NCBI GenBank assembly: GCA_964435575.1
Contig: CAYSZS010000008.1
Span: 1-40,872 of the forward strand
Direction: 5' to 3'
DNA length: 40,872 bases
Source of the DNA: GWB1-39-12 sp964435575
GTDB lineage: Bacteria > Patescibacteriota > Microgenomatia > UBA8517
In this document: in pieces, positions 27,827 to 36,292 of the stretch
Layout of the letters: each line of letters starts with the position of its first letter
How positions within the stretch are numbered: position 1 is the first letter of the stretch
The notes under the pieces: generated by a model
Seen by the model: only the letters and a program-made list of their open reading frames with translations
What the model was told of the DNA's origin: nothing
Database searches by the model: none
Made by a program: the position numbers and the translations under genes

Positions 27827-28879
27827 ATGAAAACAAAAACAATTATTTTGACAGGAGGTACGGGAGTCTTTGGTAAATATCTAATTGAAGATTTATTAAA
27901 AGGTAAACCAAGAATAATTTTACTAGTTAGAGCTGATTCTCAAAAACAAGCAAACGACAGAGTTAAAAAGTTATTCAAATCAAATTCCCTCCCTCCTGAT
28001 AAAGTTACAGTTTTAAACTGTAATCTAACACAGAAGAACTTAGGTTTGAATTCTGAGAACTTCAAAATTCTCAAACAAACTACCACGCATATCCTTCACG
28101 CAGCAGCTTCTACGAAATTTACCTTACCTCTAGATGAAGCAAGAAGAAATAATGTTGAAACGACAATGAAACTGTTAGCTTTTGCAAGAAACTGCAAAAA
28201 TCTTGAAAGGTTTGGGTTTGTAAGCACTGCTTTTGTGGCAGGAAAAAGGTCAGGAATAATTTTAGAAGAGGAATTTGAACATAGTGCTGGATTTTTAAAT
28301 ACATACGAGGAAAGTAAATATGAAGCAGAAATGATTGTAAGGTCAATGATAAATTTACTTCCTATAGTAATATTTAGACCTTCCTTAATTATTACTCCCT
28401 ATAAAAAATCAGATATTAGCCCTGTTAATGCTCTTACTTTAGGTCTTTTTCTAGCACGTAAGGGATTTCTTCCTATACTTCCTGGTTACAAAGAAAATAA
28501 GCTGGATATCATTGGAGGAACAGTAGCTTCTCAAGTTGTGGCTAAAATCTTCTTAAAAGAAGCATTGCATTATTCAACATACCATGTAACTAGCGCTGAA
28601 AAGTCTCCTAGCATAGAAAATTTTATTCGTATTGTTGAGCAACAATCAGGTAAAAAGCTACCTATGCGGTTTTGCGGTGACATAGAAAATTACTTATTAG
28701 AGCTGAAAAAGATTACTCGATTCAGACCAGATTTAACCGCAATTTATAGAAAGACACAAAGTTTTCTACCTGAATTGGCCTTCCCTAAAATCTATGACAA
28801 TAGAAACCTGTTAGACGAACTAGAACTTAAATCTTTTAGTCATGAACCAATAAATTTAGTTCAAGCTATTTTGAAATGA
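27827..28879 (+). CDS. NAD(P)-binding reductase, fatty-acyl/thioester reductase-like SDR
   Basis: This 350-residue protein is an extended short-chain dehydrogenase of the NAD_binding_4 type. The cofactor loop is 'ILTGGTGVFGKYLIEDLL' (9-16), followed by 'ILLVRADSQKQANDRVKKLF', 'HILHAAASTKFTLPLDEARR' and NN, the active-site segment 'FVSTAFVAGKRSG', and Y160-x3-K164 in 'NTYEESKYEAEMIV'. Relatives reduce acyl thioesters to aldehydes or alcohols, or modify sugars and sterols. In this cluster, making a fatty alcohol or ether-lipid building block is plausible but not shown. It lies in the rightward operon between acyltransferase and small membrane protein genes. Confidence 0.8.
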   Translation: MKTKTIILTGGTGVFGKYLIEDLLKGKPRIILLVRADSQKQANDRVKKLFKSNSLPPDKVTVLNCNLTQKNLGLNSENFKILKQTTTHILHAAASTKFTLPLDEARRNNVETTMKLLAFARNCKNLERFGFVSTAFVAGKRSGIILEEEFEHSAGFLNTYEESKYEAEMIVRSMINLLPIVIFRPSLIITPYKKSDISPVNALTLGLFLARKGFLPILPGYKENKLDIIGGTVASQVVAKIFLKEALHYSTYHVTSAEKSPSIENFIRIVEQQSGKKLPMRFCGDIENYLLELKKITRFRPDLTAIYRKTQSFLPELAFPKIYDNRNLLDELELKSFSHEPINLVQAILK

Positions 28880-28906
28880 CTATCAATTTCTGCGATACTG
28901 AATGAT

Positions 28907-29368
28907 ATGGATATGTTAATTACTTATGTATTATTAGCTTTATTTCTATTACTGGCTGCTCATTTATTAGCTCTTCCTCTTATAAAAAAGAGGCCTGTTT
29001 TTATAAAGGGTACAGAAGAAACCCTCTTTTTCATGGCATTATTTGCAATAATAGCTTCTTTAACTCACCCTCTGATATATATCGTTGCTATAGCTATTGG
29101 ACTTTTAATTTACTATACTAAATCTTGGATTGTATATGGAGTATCACTGGAAAATATTAGTACCGCTCTTGACAAAGCAATATTAGCTACAAGGGCAACA
29201 AGCAACAAGACCATTAATGAATATGAAATAGATAACAATATGACAATAAAACTTACTAATTTAGGGATGAGACTATGTTATATTCAGTATAGAAGTAAGG
29301 CGTATTCTAAAAAATCAGAGTTAACAAAAGAAATATTTAGAAAGTTTATACAAAATTATTTCATATAA
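28907..29368 (+). CDS. Unknown membrane protein of the lipid cluster
   Basis: This 153-residue protein has about three membrane segments in residues 1-90 ('LITYVLLALFLLLAAHLLAL', then 'TLFFMALFAIIASLTHPLIY'). A ~60-residue soluble tail follows that starts 'GVSLENISTALDKAILATRA' and ends with basic helices. I do not recognise it. It follows the reductase by 27 bases and precedes the SRPBCC gene by 24, so it belongs to this operon. Confidence 0.6.
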   Translation: MDMLITYVLLALFLLLAAHLLALPLIKKRPVFIKGTEETLFFMALFAIIASLTHPLIYIVAIAIGLLIYYTKSWIVYGVSLENISTALDKAILATRATSNKTINEYEIDNNMTIKLTNLGMRLCYIQYRSKAYSKKSELTKEIFRKFIQNYFI

Positions 29369-29392
29369 TCTTAGTCGAAAGGAGGTGGATAT

Positions 29393-29830
29393 ATGGCAAA
29401 AGTAAGCGCATCAGTGGTAATTAATAAACCTATTCAAGAAGTATTTAAGTATACAGCTTCTCCTGTAAATGGTCCAGCGTTCATACCTAACTTAAATGAG
29501 AATACCAACATTCAGCCAGAGCAACCAGGCTTGGGGCAGACTTTTGACTGGCGTTTTAATATGGCTGGGGTTGATCTAAAAGGTAAAGCTGAGGTAACTG
29601 AATATGAGGCGTCTCATAAAGTTACTATTAAAACGACTGGAGACAGCAACACAACTTGGATTTATACTTTCCAAGAAGAAAGTGGTGGAACACAAGTATC
29701 TGCTGAGGTTGATTATGAGATTGTAGAAAGTGCTTTGCAAAAAATCGCAAACAGGGTCCTGATTGACAAACTTAATCAGCGAACGGCAGAGCAAATGCTC
29801 GAAAACCTTAAAACTATCTTAGAAGGTTAA
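29393..29830 (+). CDS. SRPBCC (START-like/polyketide cyclase-like) protein
   Basis: This 145-residue protein has the SRPBCC pattern: an opening strand 'KVSASVVINKPIQEVFKYTA' (I-x-x-P-x-E-x-V-F), strands through 'GQTFDWRFNMAGVDLKGKAE' and 'KTTGDSNTTWIYTFQEESGG', and a long C-terminal helix 'NQRTAEQMLENLKTILEG'. The fold makes a deep pocket for hydrophobic ligands, in line with the lipid cluster. GAAAGGAGGTGGATAT gives a very strong ribosome site. It is the last gene of the operon and is followed by a clear terminator. Confidence 0.82.
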   Translation: MAKVSASVVINKPIQEVFKYTASPVNGPAFIPNLNENTNIQPEQPGLGQTFDWRFNMAGVDLKGKAEVTEYEASHKVTIKTTGDSNTTWIYTFQEESGGTQVSAEVDYEIVESALQKIANRVLIDKLNQRTAEQMLENLKTILEG

Positions 29831-29847
29831 ATAAACGTTTATCTAAC

Positions 29848-29886
29848 AAAAGCGATCTGTATTAACTTCTAGTATGGATCGCTTTT
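29848..29886. terminator. Bidirectional rho-independent terminator
   Basis: AAAAGCGATC (29848-29857) and GATCGCTTTT (29877-29886) form a perfect 10-bp stem with A/T flanks on both sides. It lies between the SRPBCC stop and the converging XRE gene, so it can end transcripts from both sides. Confidence 0.85.
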
Positions 29887-29891
29887 ATTAA

Positions 29892-30152
29892 TCAGAGGTT
29901 TGTCAACTCGTTCACTGAAACCCCTAAAGCTTTTGCAATCTTCCACATCACAAAAACAGTGGGGTGATATTTACCAAGTTCTAGATGACCCACATAGGTA
30001 AGGTGTAATCCTGCTTTCTCAGCCAGTTCTTGCTGAGTCATCTTCTTCTCCTTCCTCACCTCTTTCAATCTCTCACGGAGTTTAGAAGTAAACTCCTCCC
30101 TCAATTTTTTATTAGCCCGCTCATCTTGCGGTGTTTTGAATAATATACTCAC
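29892..30152 (-). CDS. XRE-family HTH regulator (GTG start)
   Basis: This 86-residue protein has an N-terminal charged helix and a Cro/C1-type HTH: 'LKEVRKEKKMTQQELAEKAG' then 'LHLTYVGHLELGKYHPTVFV' and 'KIAKALGVSVNELTNL'. It starts with GTG at 30152. It probably binds the 100-base region before the divergent gene at 30253, where TAGCGTA occurs twice in the same direction (about 30167-30200). It marks the start of the mobile-element part of the window. Confidence 0.88.
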   Translation of the reverse strand: MSILFKTPQDERANKKLREEFTSKLRERLKEVRKEKKMTQQELAEKAGLHLTYVGHLELGKYHPTVFVMWKIAKALGVSVNELTNL

Positions 30153-30252
30153 ATCTTAGATTTTCTAGCGTAGACATAGTATTTTATATAGCGTACTCAT
30201 CTAGTATTTGTTATAATCTGGCTTAACAACATCAAAGATGGGAGGTGATTAA

Positions 30253-30783
30253 ATGAAAAAGTGCAAATCATGCAAGGCTGAAATACCATCAGACGCTAAA
30301 AAATGCTCTCATTGTGGTACTGATCAGAGAGGTTGGTTTAGACGACACCTGATACTTACTGGACTTTTAGTGTTATTCATTATCGTCATAGCTGGAGCTA
30401 TTGCAGGAAGTGGTGGTAGTGATAAAAGTACAAGTCAGTCAACTGCACAGACAACTAGTGCTGAAACAAAACCAGTCGAACCGATGAAGATAACCGCACG
30501 AGAATTGGCAGACGACTTTGATAGCAATCAGGTAGCTGCTGAAAGTAAATGGAAGGACAAACGAGTTGAATTCAGTGCTGAGATAACAAATATCACAGAT
30601 ACTGGTCTGTCATTCAGTCGAGTGGCTTCCAAGGAATTCTCGCTTGCTCAGATTAGCTGTCGTATAAAAGATAAAAGCCAACTCTTGTCACTTAAAAATG
30701 GTCAGACAGTGACTGTGAAAGGTATTGTAGGCAGTCAAACGATCGGAGTAATTGATGTCAGCGATTGCGAAGTGATCAAATGA
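30253..30783 (+). CDS. Zinc-ribbon, membrane segment and OB-fold-like protein
   Basis: This 176-residue protein starts with a zinc ribbon 'MKKCKSCKAEIPSDAKKCSH' ending CG (C-x2-C...C-x2-C), then one membrane segment (~33-54), a Ser/Thr-rich linker, and a C-terminal beta domain (~75-176) with 'ELADDFDSNQVAAESKWKDK' and 'VTVKGIVGS'. That last part is typical of the tRNA_anti-like OB fold found in membrane-bound small proteins. Function is unknown. GGGAGGTGATT is a strong ribosome site and a TATAAT lies about 30 bases further upstream. It is divergent from the XRE gene and may be controlled by it. Confidence 0.75.
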   Translation: MKKCKSCKAEIPSDAKKCSHCGTDQRGWFRRHLILTGLLVLFIIVIAGAIAGSGGSDKSTSQSTAQTTSAETKPVEPMKITARELADDFDSNQVAAESKWKDKRVEFSAEITNITDTGLSFSRVASKEFSLAQISCRIKDKSQLLSLKNGQTVTVKGIVGSQTIGVIDVSDCEVIK

Positions 30784-30806
30784 CAAAGTCTTCAGCAACT
30801 ATATTT

Positions 30807-30833
30807 TTAAGCCAGTTGCCCCTCCTGGCTTAA
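30807..30833. terminator. Inverted repeat after the OB-fold gene
   Basis: TTAAGCCAG (30807-30815) and CTGGCTTAA (30825-30833) form a perfect 9-bp stem with a 9-base loop, 24 bases after the stop at 30783. No T-run follows on the plus strand, so it is a weak terminator or another structured element. Confidence 0.5.
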
Positions 30834-30869
30834 AGTGTTGGCTTCAAAACAATCCAGAAAAGAAGTGTA

Positions 30870-30898
30870 TTGACATACACGCATTAAATGCGTATGAT
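30870..30898 (+). promoter_or_regulatory. Consensus promoter with embedded palindrome, before the STAND gene
   Basis: TTGACA (30870-30875) and TATGAT (30893-30898) are exactly 17 bases apart. Between them lies the palindrome ACGCAT-TAA-ATGCGT (30879-30893), which touches the -10. The -10 ends 9 bases before the ATG at 30908. The gene product begins with an XRE-type HTH, so it probably represses its own promoter here. Confidence 0.75.
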
Positions 30899-30907
30899 AA
30901 ATACGCC

Positions 30908-33900
30908 ATGAAATACGCCGAAATTGGAAGATTGATTAAATCAGAACGCGAAAAACGAGGTTGGGAGCAGGCTGATTTGGCATCGATGATATCACGAGGG
31001 CAGCAAGCGGTTAGTCGATGGGAAAAGGGTGATTCGCGTCCAAGGCAAGACGACTTGCTTAAACTAGTTGATATTTTTTCGGGAGATCCTGATGAGTGGT
31101 TAATCAAGGCAGGTTACCAGGTAGAAGAACCAGACCTATCCCTTGCTCCATTTTTACCACTGAATAATTTGAGCCCTGAAAATTTTGAGCTATTTTCTAG
31201 AGATCTTGTTCAAGCACTCAATCCCACTACAGATGTACATCGATATGGTACTCAGGGCCATAAACAGGAGGGTATTGATCTATATGCTAAGTATCCAAAT
31301 AACGCTGTCCATGATTATCAATGCAAGAGGCATAAGCAATTCGGGCCTGCTGATATTAACGCTACAGTAAAGGCTACTTCATTAATAGCCAAGAAGCACC
31401 ATCTACTTTTGGCTCGGAGAGCAACTCCTGAATCAAGGAAGGCTATGGATAAGAATAAGGGCTGGGTCCTTTGGGATATAGAAGATATTTCAGCCAAAGT
31501 TCGGAGTTTATCTCCAGATGACGCTATCTGTATAGTTGACACCTATTTCCCTGGCTGGCGGAAACGTTTTTTAGGAATTGATGAACCAAGTCCATGGTTA
31601 TCACCCAAGAAGTTCTTTCTACCTCTTGAAAACAGACTGAAACTTTTCAGTCATGGTTGGAGTTTTGTTGGTCGTGCCAAAGAACTTCAAGCTTTGGACG
31701 AATTCCAAAACCAAAACGAACTAAATACAATTCTCTTAAGCGGCCGAGGAGGTATTGGCAAAAGCAGATTACTACGTGCATGGTCAACAAATTTGCCTAA
31801 ACAAGTAAGAGTTGTATTTATTTCGCAAGGAGCAGATGTATCACCAAAAGATTTCGAATTGCTTCCAAAAGGGCTTGCATATCTGGTGATTGATGATGCG
31901 CACGATAGGTCCGATATAATATCGATCTTCAATACAATTTCTCGTTTGCGTCCTGAAATGAAGGTTGTTCTGAGCACTCGCCCTTATGGTATTCCCCGAT
32001 TGCATGACGAACTTACTCAGTCAGGAAAGATGTATGACCGAGAAAAAACAATTGCCCTGACTGATTTGACTATAGAAGAAGCCAAAAAATTATCAGAGGA
32101 GATCCTCTCGGCAGTAGGCGGCAATATTCAATACGCTCAACGTATAGCAGAAATAACAAAGGATTGCCCACTCGCAACAGTTATAGGTAGCCAGTTGGTT
32201 GGTAGAGGGCAAATTCAGCCTGAAACACTTAACAACGACGAAGAGTTCAGGGAACAGCTAATGAGAAGCTTCAGAAATGTTGTGGCTGGTCAGATTGGTA
32301 GCTCAAATCCCGATGATATTCGAGATCTACTTGATTTAATAGCAACGCTTCAGCCGATAAATACTTCTGCTTCTGAGTTTCAAGAAATCGCTGAAAAATT
32401 GCTTGGTAGAAGATTTGACAAGATTATTAGGGACATCAGTGCATTAGAGGAAGCTGGTGTTTTGCTTAGGCGCGGCAGCAAGTTAAGAATTGTTCCAGAT
32501 CTTCTGGCAGACTATATACGAGCTGATGCTTCATATGATGAAAAGTCAAAGAGTCCTACGGGATATGCAGATAAGGTATTCAGTTTAGCACGAAACGACT
32601 TGGCTACAAATTTACTTGTGAATATCAGTCAGCTTGACTGGCGATTTTCAACAAATGGTATTCAGTCAATGCTATTAAATGAGGTTTGGTCAAACCTGAA
32701 AGAACAATTTAAAAAAGCAAAAATATACGAGCGGTCCGCAATACTTACTGCATTAGGGAAAGTTTCATATTACCAGCCCAAACAGGCGTTAGATTTTGTC
32801 AAACTTGCATTAGAGGAGCCAACTAGTGAAGTGGAAGAGGATTATAAATCCTACTCCTTCTTGGCTCCATCCTACCGAATAGTGACAGAAAAAATACCAC
32901 CAATATTAAAGTATGCAGCTTACCATCAGGAATTTTTGAACGAAGCTCTGGATTTACTTAAGGACTTAGCAAAAACAGATAAGAGATCACCCAACTCATA
33001 TCCAGACCATCCTTTACGAATTCTGCAGGATTTGGCTTCAATAGAACCAGGAAAACCTGTTGGTTATAACGAGGCAATAGTGGATCACGTCATCACCTGG
33101 TTACAAGAAGAGGTAACTGATAACTTTTCCCCTTTTGATGTTCTTGACGTGTTACTTCAGACAGAGGGTCATTCGTCTGAAGCTAAAGGAATTACCATAA
33201 CAATGAAAGCTTTCAAGGTCAGGCCAGAAGTGGTGGCTAACTTAAGGAAGCTAGTTGTTAATGCGGCTTTCGATATCGTAGTGAACAAGCCACTGAAAGA
33301 TAGTTTGCGAGCGATTAAAACCATTAGTGAAGCATTAAGTTACCCTCATGGATTATTGGGCCAAAGTGTTACTGATGCTGATATAGCAGCATGGGAACCA
33401 GGAATACTGGATATATTAAAACGACTTGAGGAGGTTGCCTCAAATACCAATATTGACCCTTTTGTTGCAACTGAAATAAGAAGTGCTGTTTCCTGGCACT
33501 CGAGCTACAGTAAAACTACTACCAAGGCAGCCGCGAAAAAAGTATTGTCTGCAATTCCCATAAGCACACCTTATGAAGTTTCCCGCGCTGTAGTTGATAG
33601 TTGGGGTTGGACATTTGAAAGAGAAGACGACACAGGCAGGAGAGATGAAATCGCCATTATCGATTGGCGCAAGAATTTAGCAAAGGAGCTGGTTAAAACA
33701 TACAAAGAAAAATTCTCTGCGTTAGTTGAGATGCTGGAAGAACGAATAAAAATCATGAATGAAGCTCTTATGTCTCGTCACCCAGATGCAGGGCCATTCC
33801 TGGCTGCTCTTATGGAAGAATCGATAGAATTTACCGAATACCTTGGTAACTATCTATTGTCCAATCCTCAATCGTCTCTTGCCCCTTGGTTTAATGTGGT

Positions 33901-34993
33901 TATTGTTGTAATTACACCAAAAAATCGGGATACCGCGATTAAGTTTTCTCAAGAGGCAGTGAAGAGTGGAAACAAAACGCTAACTCAATGCGTTGCAGGA
34001 GCATTTGGGTGGGGATTATATAACCTCCCTATATCAGATGCAGAAATTGATATCGTTAAGCAACTGACCTTATCCGATGACCCTTGGGTTAGACAAAGAA
34101 TTGTTAGAGTTGTTAAAAGATTCTCCGATGACCAAAAAGGGATAGCGTTGGATATTTTGCTTGGAATGAGGTTCAATGATTCAAAAGAAATAGCCGATGA
34201 AGTACTCGGTGAATTTGAAGAAAAACATGGGAGATTCAAAATTGACGACCTGTCACAAGAGCAAATAATACAAATATTAGACCGACTTGTATCCTGTCCT
34301 TCGATTGACGATTACCACATCGGACTATTCCTGAGTAAATTGTCGTTTATCTATCCAGAATCAACTCTAAAAATGATGATGGATCGTATCGAGTACAAAG
34401 AAGCAAATCAAAAGCTTGAAAACTATGATGTACTTCCCTTTTCATGGAACCATAGCGCTCCTCTGCGATTTCATGAAACCAGCCAGTATGAACAGTTACT
34501 TCGAACAGTCAGGGATTGGTCCACAGTAAAAACAGATAATTGGGTACGCTTCCACTATGGCTCGGATTTATTTAAGTTGGTATCAGCTGGTTTTGATGAA
34601 GTGACTCTTAAAGTAGTTGATGAATGGGTTATATCGGCTAATGAGCGTCAGCTTATTGCCGCTACCGCACTTTTAGGTGAAGCTCCAAGAACATTTGTCT
34701 GGGACAAATCGGAGTTTGTGATTAAAATTCTTGATCAGGCTGAAAAGTTTGGTCCCACCTGCTACAAGAAGGTTTCATCTTCACTTCATAGTTCGGTACT
34801 TCAAGGTGTAAGGCATGGGACACCAGGTCAGCCTTTTCCAGAGGATATTCACCAACGCGATCGTTCTTACGTAATGATGCAAAAATTACCTCCTGGTTTA
34901 CCAGCTTATAGATTTTATAAAGCATTGTATGAAGAAGCCAAGGTTAATATTGACCAGCATACCATTGAGGATTTAGATCTTAGCGAGGATTAG
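30908..34993 (+). CDS. HTH + Mrr-like nuclease + STAND NTPase + helical repeats (Avs-like defence protein)
   Basis: This is a 1361-residue multidomain protein. Residues ~4-60 are a Cro/C1 HTH ('LIKSEREKRGWEQADLASMI', 'GQQAVSRWEKGDSRPRQDDL'). Residues ~88-205 are a restriction-endonuclease-like domain with 'EGIDLYA' (D124) and 'YQCK' (Q138-C-K140), the D...QxK pattern of Mrr-type PD-(D/E)xK nucleases. Residues ~250-500 are a STAND-type NTPase: 'FVGRAKEL', Walker A 'SGRGGIGKS' (278-286), Walker B 'LAYLVIDDAHD' (323-333) and 'STRP' (356-359). The remaining ~850 residues are helical-repeat-like. Nuclease-STAND-repeat order is that of Avs antiviral proteins, which sense phage proteins; the N-terminal HTH fusion is unusual. 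Confidence 0.8.
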   Translation: MKYAEIGRLIKSEREKRGWEQADLASMISRGQQAVSRWEKGDSRPRQDDLLKLVDIFSGDPDEWLIKAGYQVEEPDLSLAPFLPLNNLSPENFELFSRDLVQALNPTTDVHRYGTQGHKQEGIDLYAKYPNNAVHDYQCKRHKQFGPADINATVKATSLIAKKHHLLLARRATPESRKAMDKNKGWVLWDIEDISAKVRSLSPDDAICIVDTYFPGWRKRFLGIDEPSPWLSPKKFFLPLENRLKLFSHGWSFVGRAKELQALDEFQNQNELNTILLSGRGGIGKSRLLRAWSTNLPKQVRVVFISQGADVSPKDFELLPKGLAYLVIDDAHDRSDIISIFNTISRLRPEMKVVLSTRPYGIPRLHDELTQSGKMYDREKTIALTDLTIEEAKKLSEEILSAVGGNIQYAQRIAEITKDCPLATVIGSQLVGRGQIQPETLNNDEEFREQLMRSFRNVVAGQIGSSNPDDIRDLLDLIATLQPINTSASEFQEIAEKLLGRRFDKIIRDISALEEAGVLLRRGSKLRIVPDLLADYIRADASYDEKSKSPTGYADKVFSLARNDLATNLLVNISQLDWRFSTNGIQSMLLNEVWSNLKEQFKKAKIYERSAILTALGKVSYYQPKQALDFVKLALEEPTSEVEEDYKSYSFLAPSYRIVTEKIPPILKYAAYHQEFLNEALDLLKDLAKTDKRSPNSYPDHPLRILQDLASIEPGKPVGYNEAIVDHVITWLQEEVTDNFSPFDVLDVLLQTEGHSSEAKGITITMKAFKVRPEVVANLRKLVVNAAFDIVVNKPLKDSLRAIKTISEALSYPHGLLGQSVTDADIAAWEPGILDILKRLEEVASNTNIDPFVATEIRSAVSWHSSYSKTTTKAAAKKVLSAIPISTPYEVSRAVVDSWGWTFEREDDTGRRDEIAIIDWRKNLAKELVKTYKEKFSALVEMLEERIKIMNEALMSRHPDAGPFLAALMEESIEFTEYLGNYLLSNPQSSLAPWFNVVIVVITPKNRDTAIKFSQEAVKSGNKTLTQCVAGAFGWGLYNLPISDAEIDIVKQLTLSDDPWVRQRIVRVVKRFSDDQKGIALDILLGMRFNDSKEIADEVLGEFEEKHGRFKIDDLSQEQIIQILDRLVSCPSIDDYHIGLFLSKLSFIYPESTLKMMMDRIEYKEANQKLENYDVLPFSWNHSAPLRFHETSQYEQLLRTVRDWSTVKTDNWVRFHYGSDLFKLVSAGFDEVTLKVVDEWVISANERQLIAATALLGEAPRTFVWDKSEFVIKILDQAEKFGPTCYKKVSSSLHSSVLQGVRHGTPGQPFPEDIHQRDRSYVMMQKLPPGLPAYRFYKALYEEAKVNIDQHTIEDLDLSED

Positions 34994-35014
34994 TTGTAAT
35001 TCGCAAGACTGAAA

Positions 35015-35716
35015 ATGAAGATTAAGAATAAAAATCGAATTATTTACGATGAACGCTATTACAAATCTCAATTTTTATTGAGAAAACAGGAATTTCAGGA
35101 CGCTATTTTGAATTTTAAAAGAATCTTTTCTGGTCTTGGTTGTCAGATTCCTGACAAAAGTTTTTCAAGTTTAAGCGAGTTTAGAAAATGGAACAAAGAA
35201 TTAGCGCGAAAACATATCGAAACTCTGAGAAAGAGTCCGATCACTGAACCATACTTCCCAAAATGGAAAGATGAGATTAATAAAATTCTTAGGCAATTTA
35301 ATTTAGATGACGGTTATTTTATATTCGTCTGGTTACACATATTTTTAGGGGTGAATAGTTATCAAAGACCTCTTTTTGAAATTTATACTCAGAAGTCGAG
35401 CGATAGTGACGAAAATGAATTATTATTGAAAATTTACCCTCATACAAGAAGGGAAGATATTGATATAAACTGGCCAATAATAAAACAGGCCCAAAAAACA
35501 CTCTTGAATTACAAAGCTAGAGATAAATCGATTTATTTTGAAAAAGACTTAAAAATTTATAATGAATACTTGGAAATAAAGAAATTTCCATTAGGTGAGA
35601 GGTTTCAGAAATATGGTGAACGCGATATTTACGAAATTCTGGCAGAAAATAACGATCTTACTTCTAGCGGTATCGAAAAAATTATTAAGCGGATTAAAGA
35701 TCTCCTTCTTAAATAA
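35015..35716 (+). CDS. Unknown protein downstream of the STAND gene
   Basis: I do not recognise this 233-residue protein. It is basic at the N-terminus ('MKIKNKNRIIYDERYYKSQF'), mixed alpha/beta in the middle ('DDGYFIFVWLHIFLGVNSYQ'), and has a C-terminal region starting 'YGERDIYEILAENNDLTSSG' that could be an HTH-like helical pair. It has no signal or membrane segment. It starts 21 bases after the STAND stop, so it may be co-transcribed and linked to the defence gene, or may belong to the replication genes that follow. No catalytic motif is clear. Confidence 0.55.
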   Translation: MKIKNKNRIIYDERYYKSQFLLRKQEFQDAILNFKRIFSGLGCQIPDKSFSSLSEFRKWNKELARKHIETLRKSPITEPYFPKWKDEINKILRQFNLDDGYFIFVWLHIFLGVNSYQRPLFEIYTQKSSDSDENELLLKIYPHTRREDIDINWPIIKQAQKTLLNYKARDKSIYFEKDLKIYNEYLEIKKFPLGERFQKYGERDIYEILAENNDLTSSGIEKIIKRIKDLLLK

Positions 35717-35774
35717 TTTCCTCAATTATAAGTAACATTTTATCTGTCAGCTTACTTCTAAAAGAAGGTCATTT

Positions 35775-35813
35775 ATAGTCTAAAAGTATCAACAAAAGGT
35801 ACTGATAGACTAT
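35775..35813 (+). promoter_or_regulatory. Hairpin overlapping the DUF5659 start codon
   Basis: ATAGTCTA (35775-35782) and TAGACTAT (35806-35813) form a perfect 8-bp stem, extended inside by AGTA/TACT. The right arm includes the first two bases of the ATG at 35812, so folding would hide the start codon, or the palindrome could be a protein-binding site. Confidence 0.5.
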
Positions 35814-36078
35814 GAAGACAGACGATAGATATTTTAGGTCAACCAATTTTTACCTCTGCGCGTTCCTATTTTCCAAGGGCTTCGAACTTGTAAATGTTGA
35901 TAAACTGACCGACCCCAGACGAGCAATTTTTGTCTTCCGTGATACTCCTGATCGTGAGTTTTTAGTTCACCAATACAGCTTCGCTAAGGAAGATTCTCCC
36001 GACATTCTTGTGGACGTTCGTAAATTAACTCTGGCAATCAAGACGCTAAAAGAAAACCTTTATCAGAACAAATTTTAA
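35812..36078 (+). CDS. DUF5659-like protein
   Basis: This 88-residue protein matches the DUF5659 pattern: 'YFRSTNFYLCAFLFSKGFEL' at the start (x-S-T/D-x-Y-L-A-A-F-L-x-x-K-G-F), a strand pair with 'RRAIFVFRDTPDREFLVHQY', and a C-terminal helix 'VRKLTLAIKTLKENLYQNKF'. Function is unknown; the family is common in phage-like and mobile DNA of CPR bacteria. The start codon is inside a hairpin. The next gene follows by 2 bases. Confidence 0.72.
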   Translation: MKTDDRYFRSTNFYLCAFLFSKGFELVNVDKLTDPRRAIFVFRDTPDREFLVHQYSFAKEDSPDILVDVRKLTLAIKTLKENLYQNKF

Positions 36079-36080
36079 CC

Positions 36081-36269
36081 ATGTTAAAGAAAAAAGCGAT
36101 TATTGAATACCAAGAATTAGTAAAGAAAGTCTACAAACTAGACATTTCTTTTGATGAAGCAACAGTTCAGGCAAACAAATTACTGAATTTATTCCGAGCG
36201 GTATACAAACCTCTACCGATAAATTGGCAAGAATTACTTAATAAAAAGTATGCAGCAATACCAAGTTAA
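36081..36269 (+). CDS. Small unknown helical protein
   Basis: This 62-residue protein is all helical ('AIIEYQELVKKVYKLDISFD', 'ATVQANKLLNLFRAVYKPLP'). There is no known domain. Tight spacing, 2 bases after the DUF5659 stop and 23 bases before the next gene, supports it as a real member of the replication operon. Confidence 0.6.
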   Translation: MLKKKAIIEYQELVKKVYKLDISFDEATVQANKLLNLFRAVYKPLPINWQELLNKKYAAIPS

Positions 36270-36292
36270 ATTATGAAGGGAGGTGATAAAAA

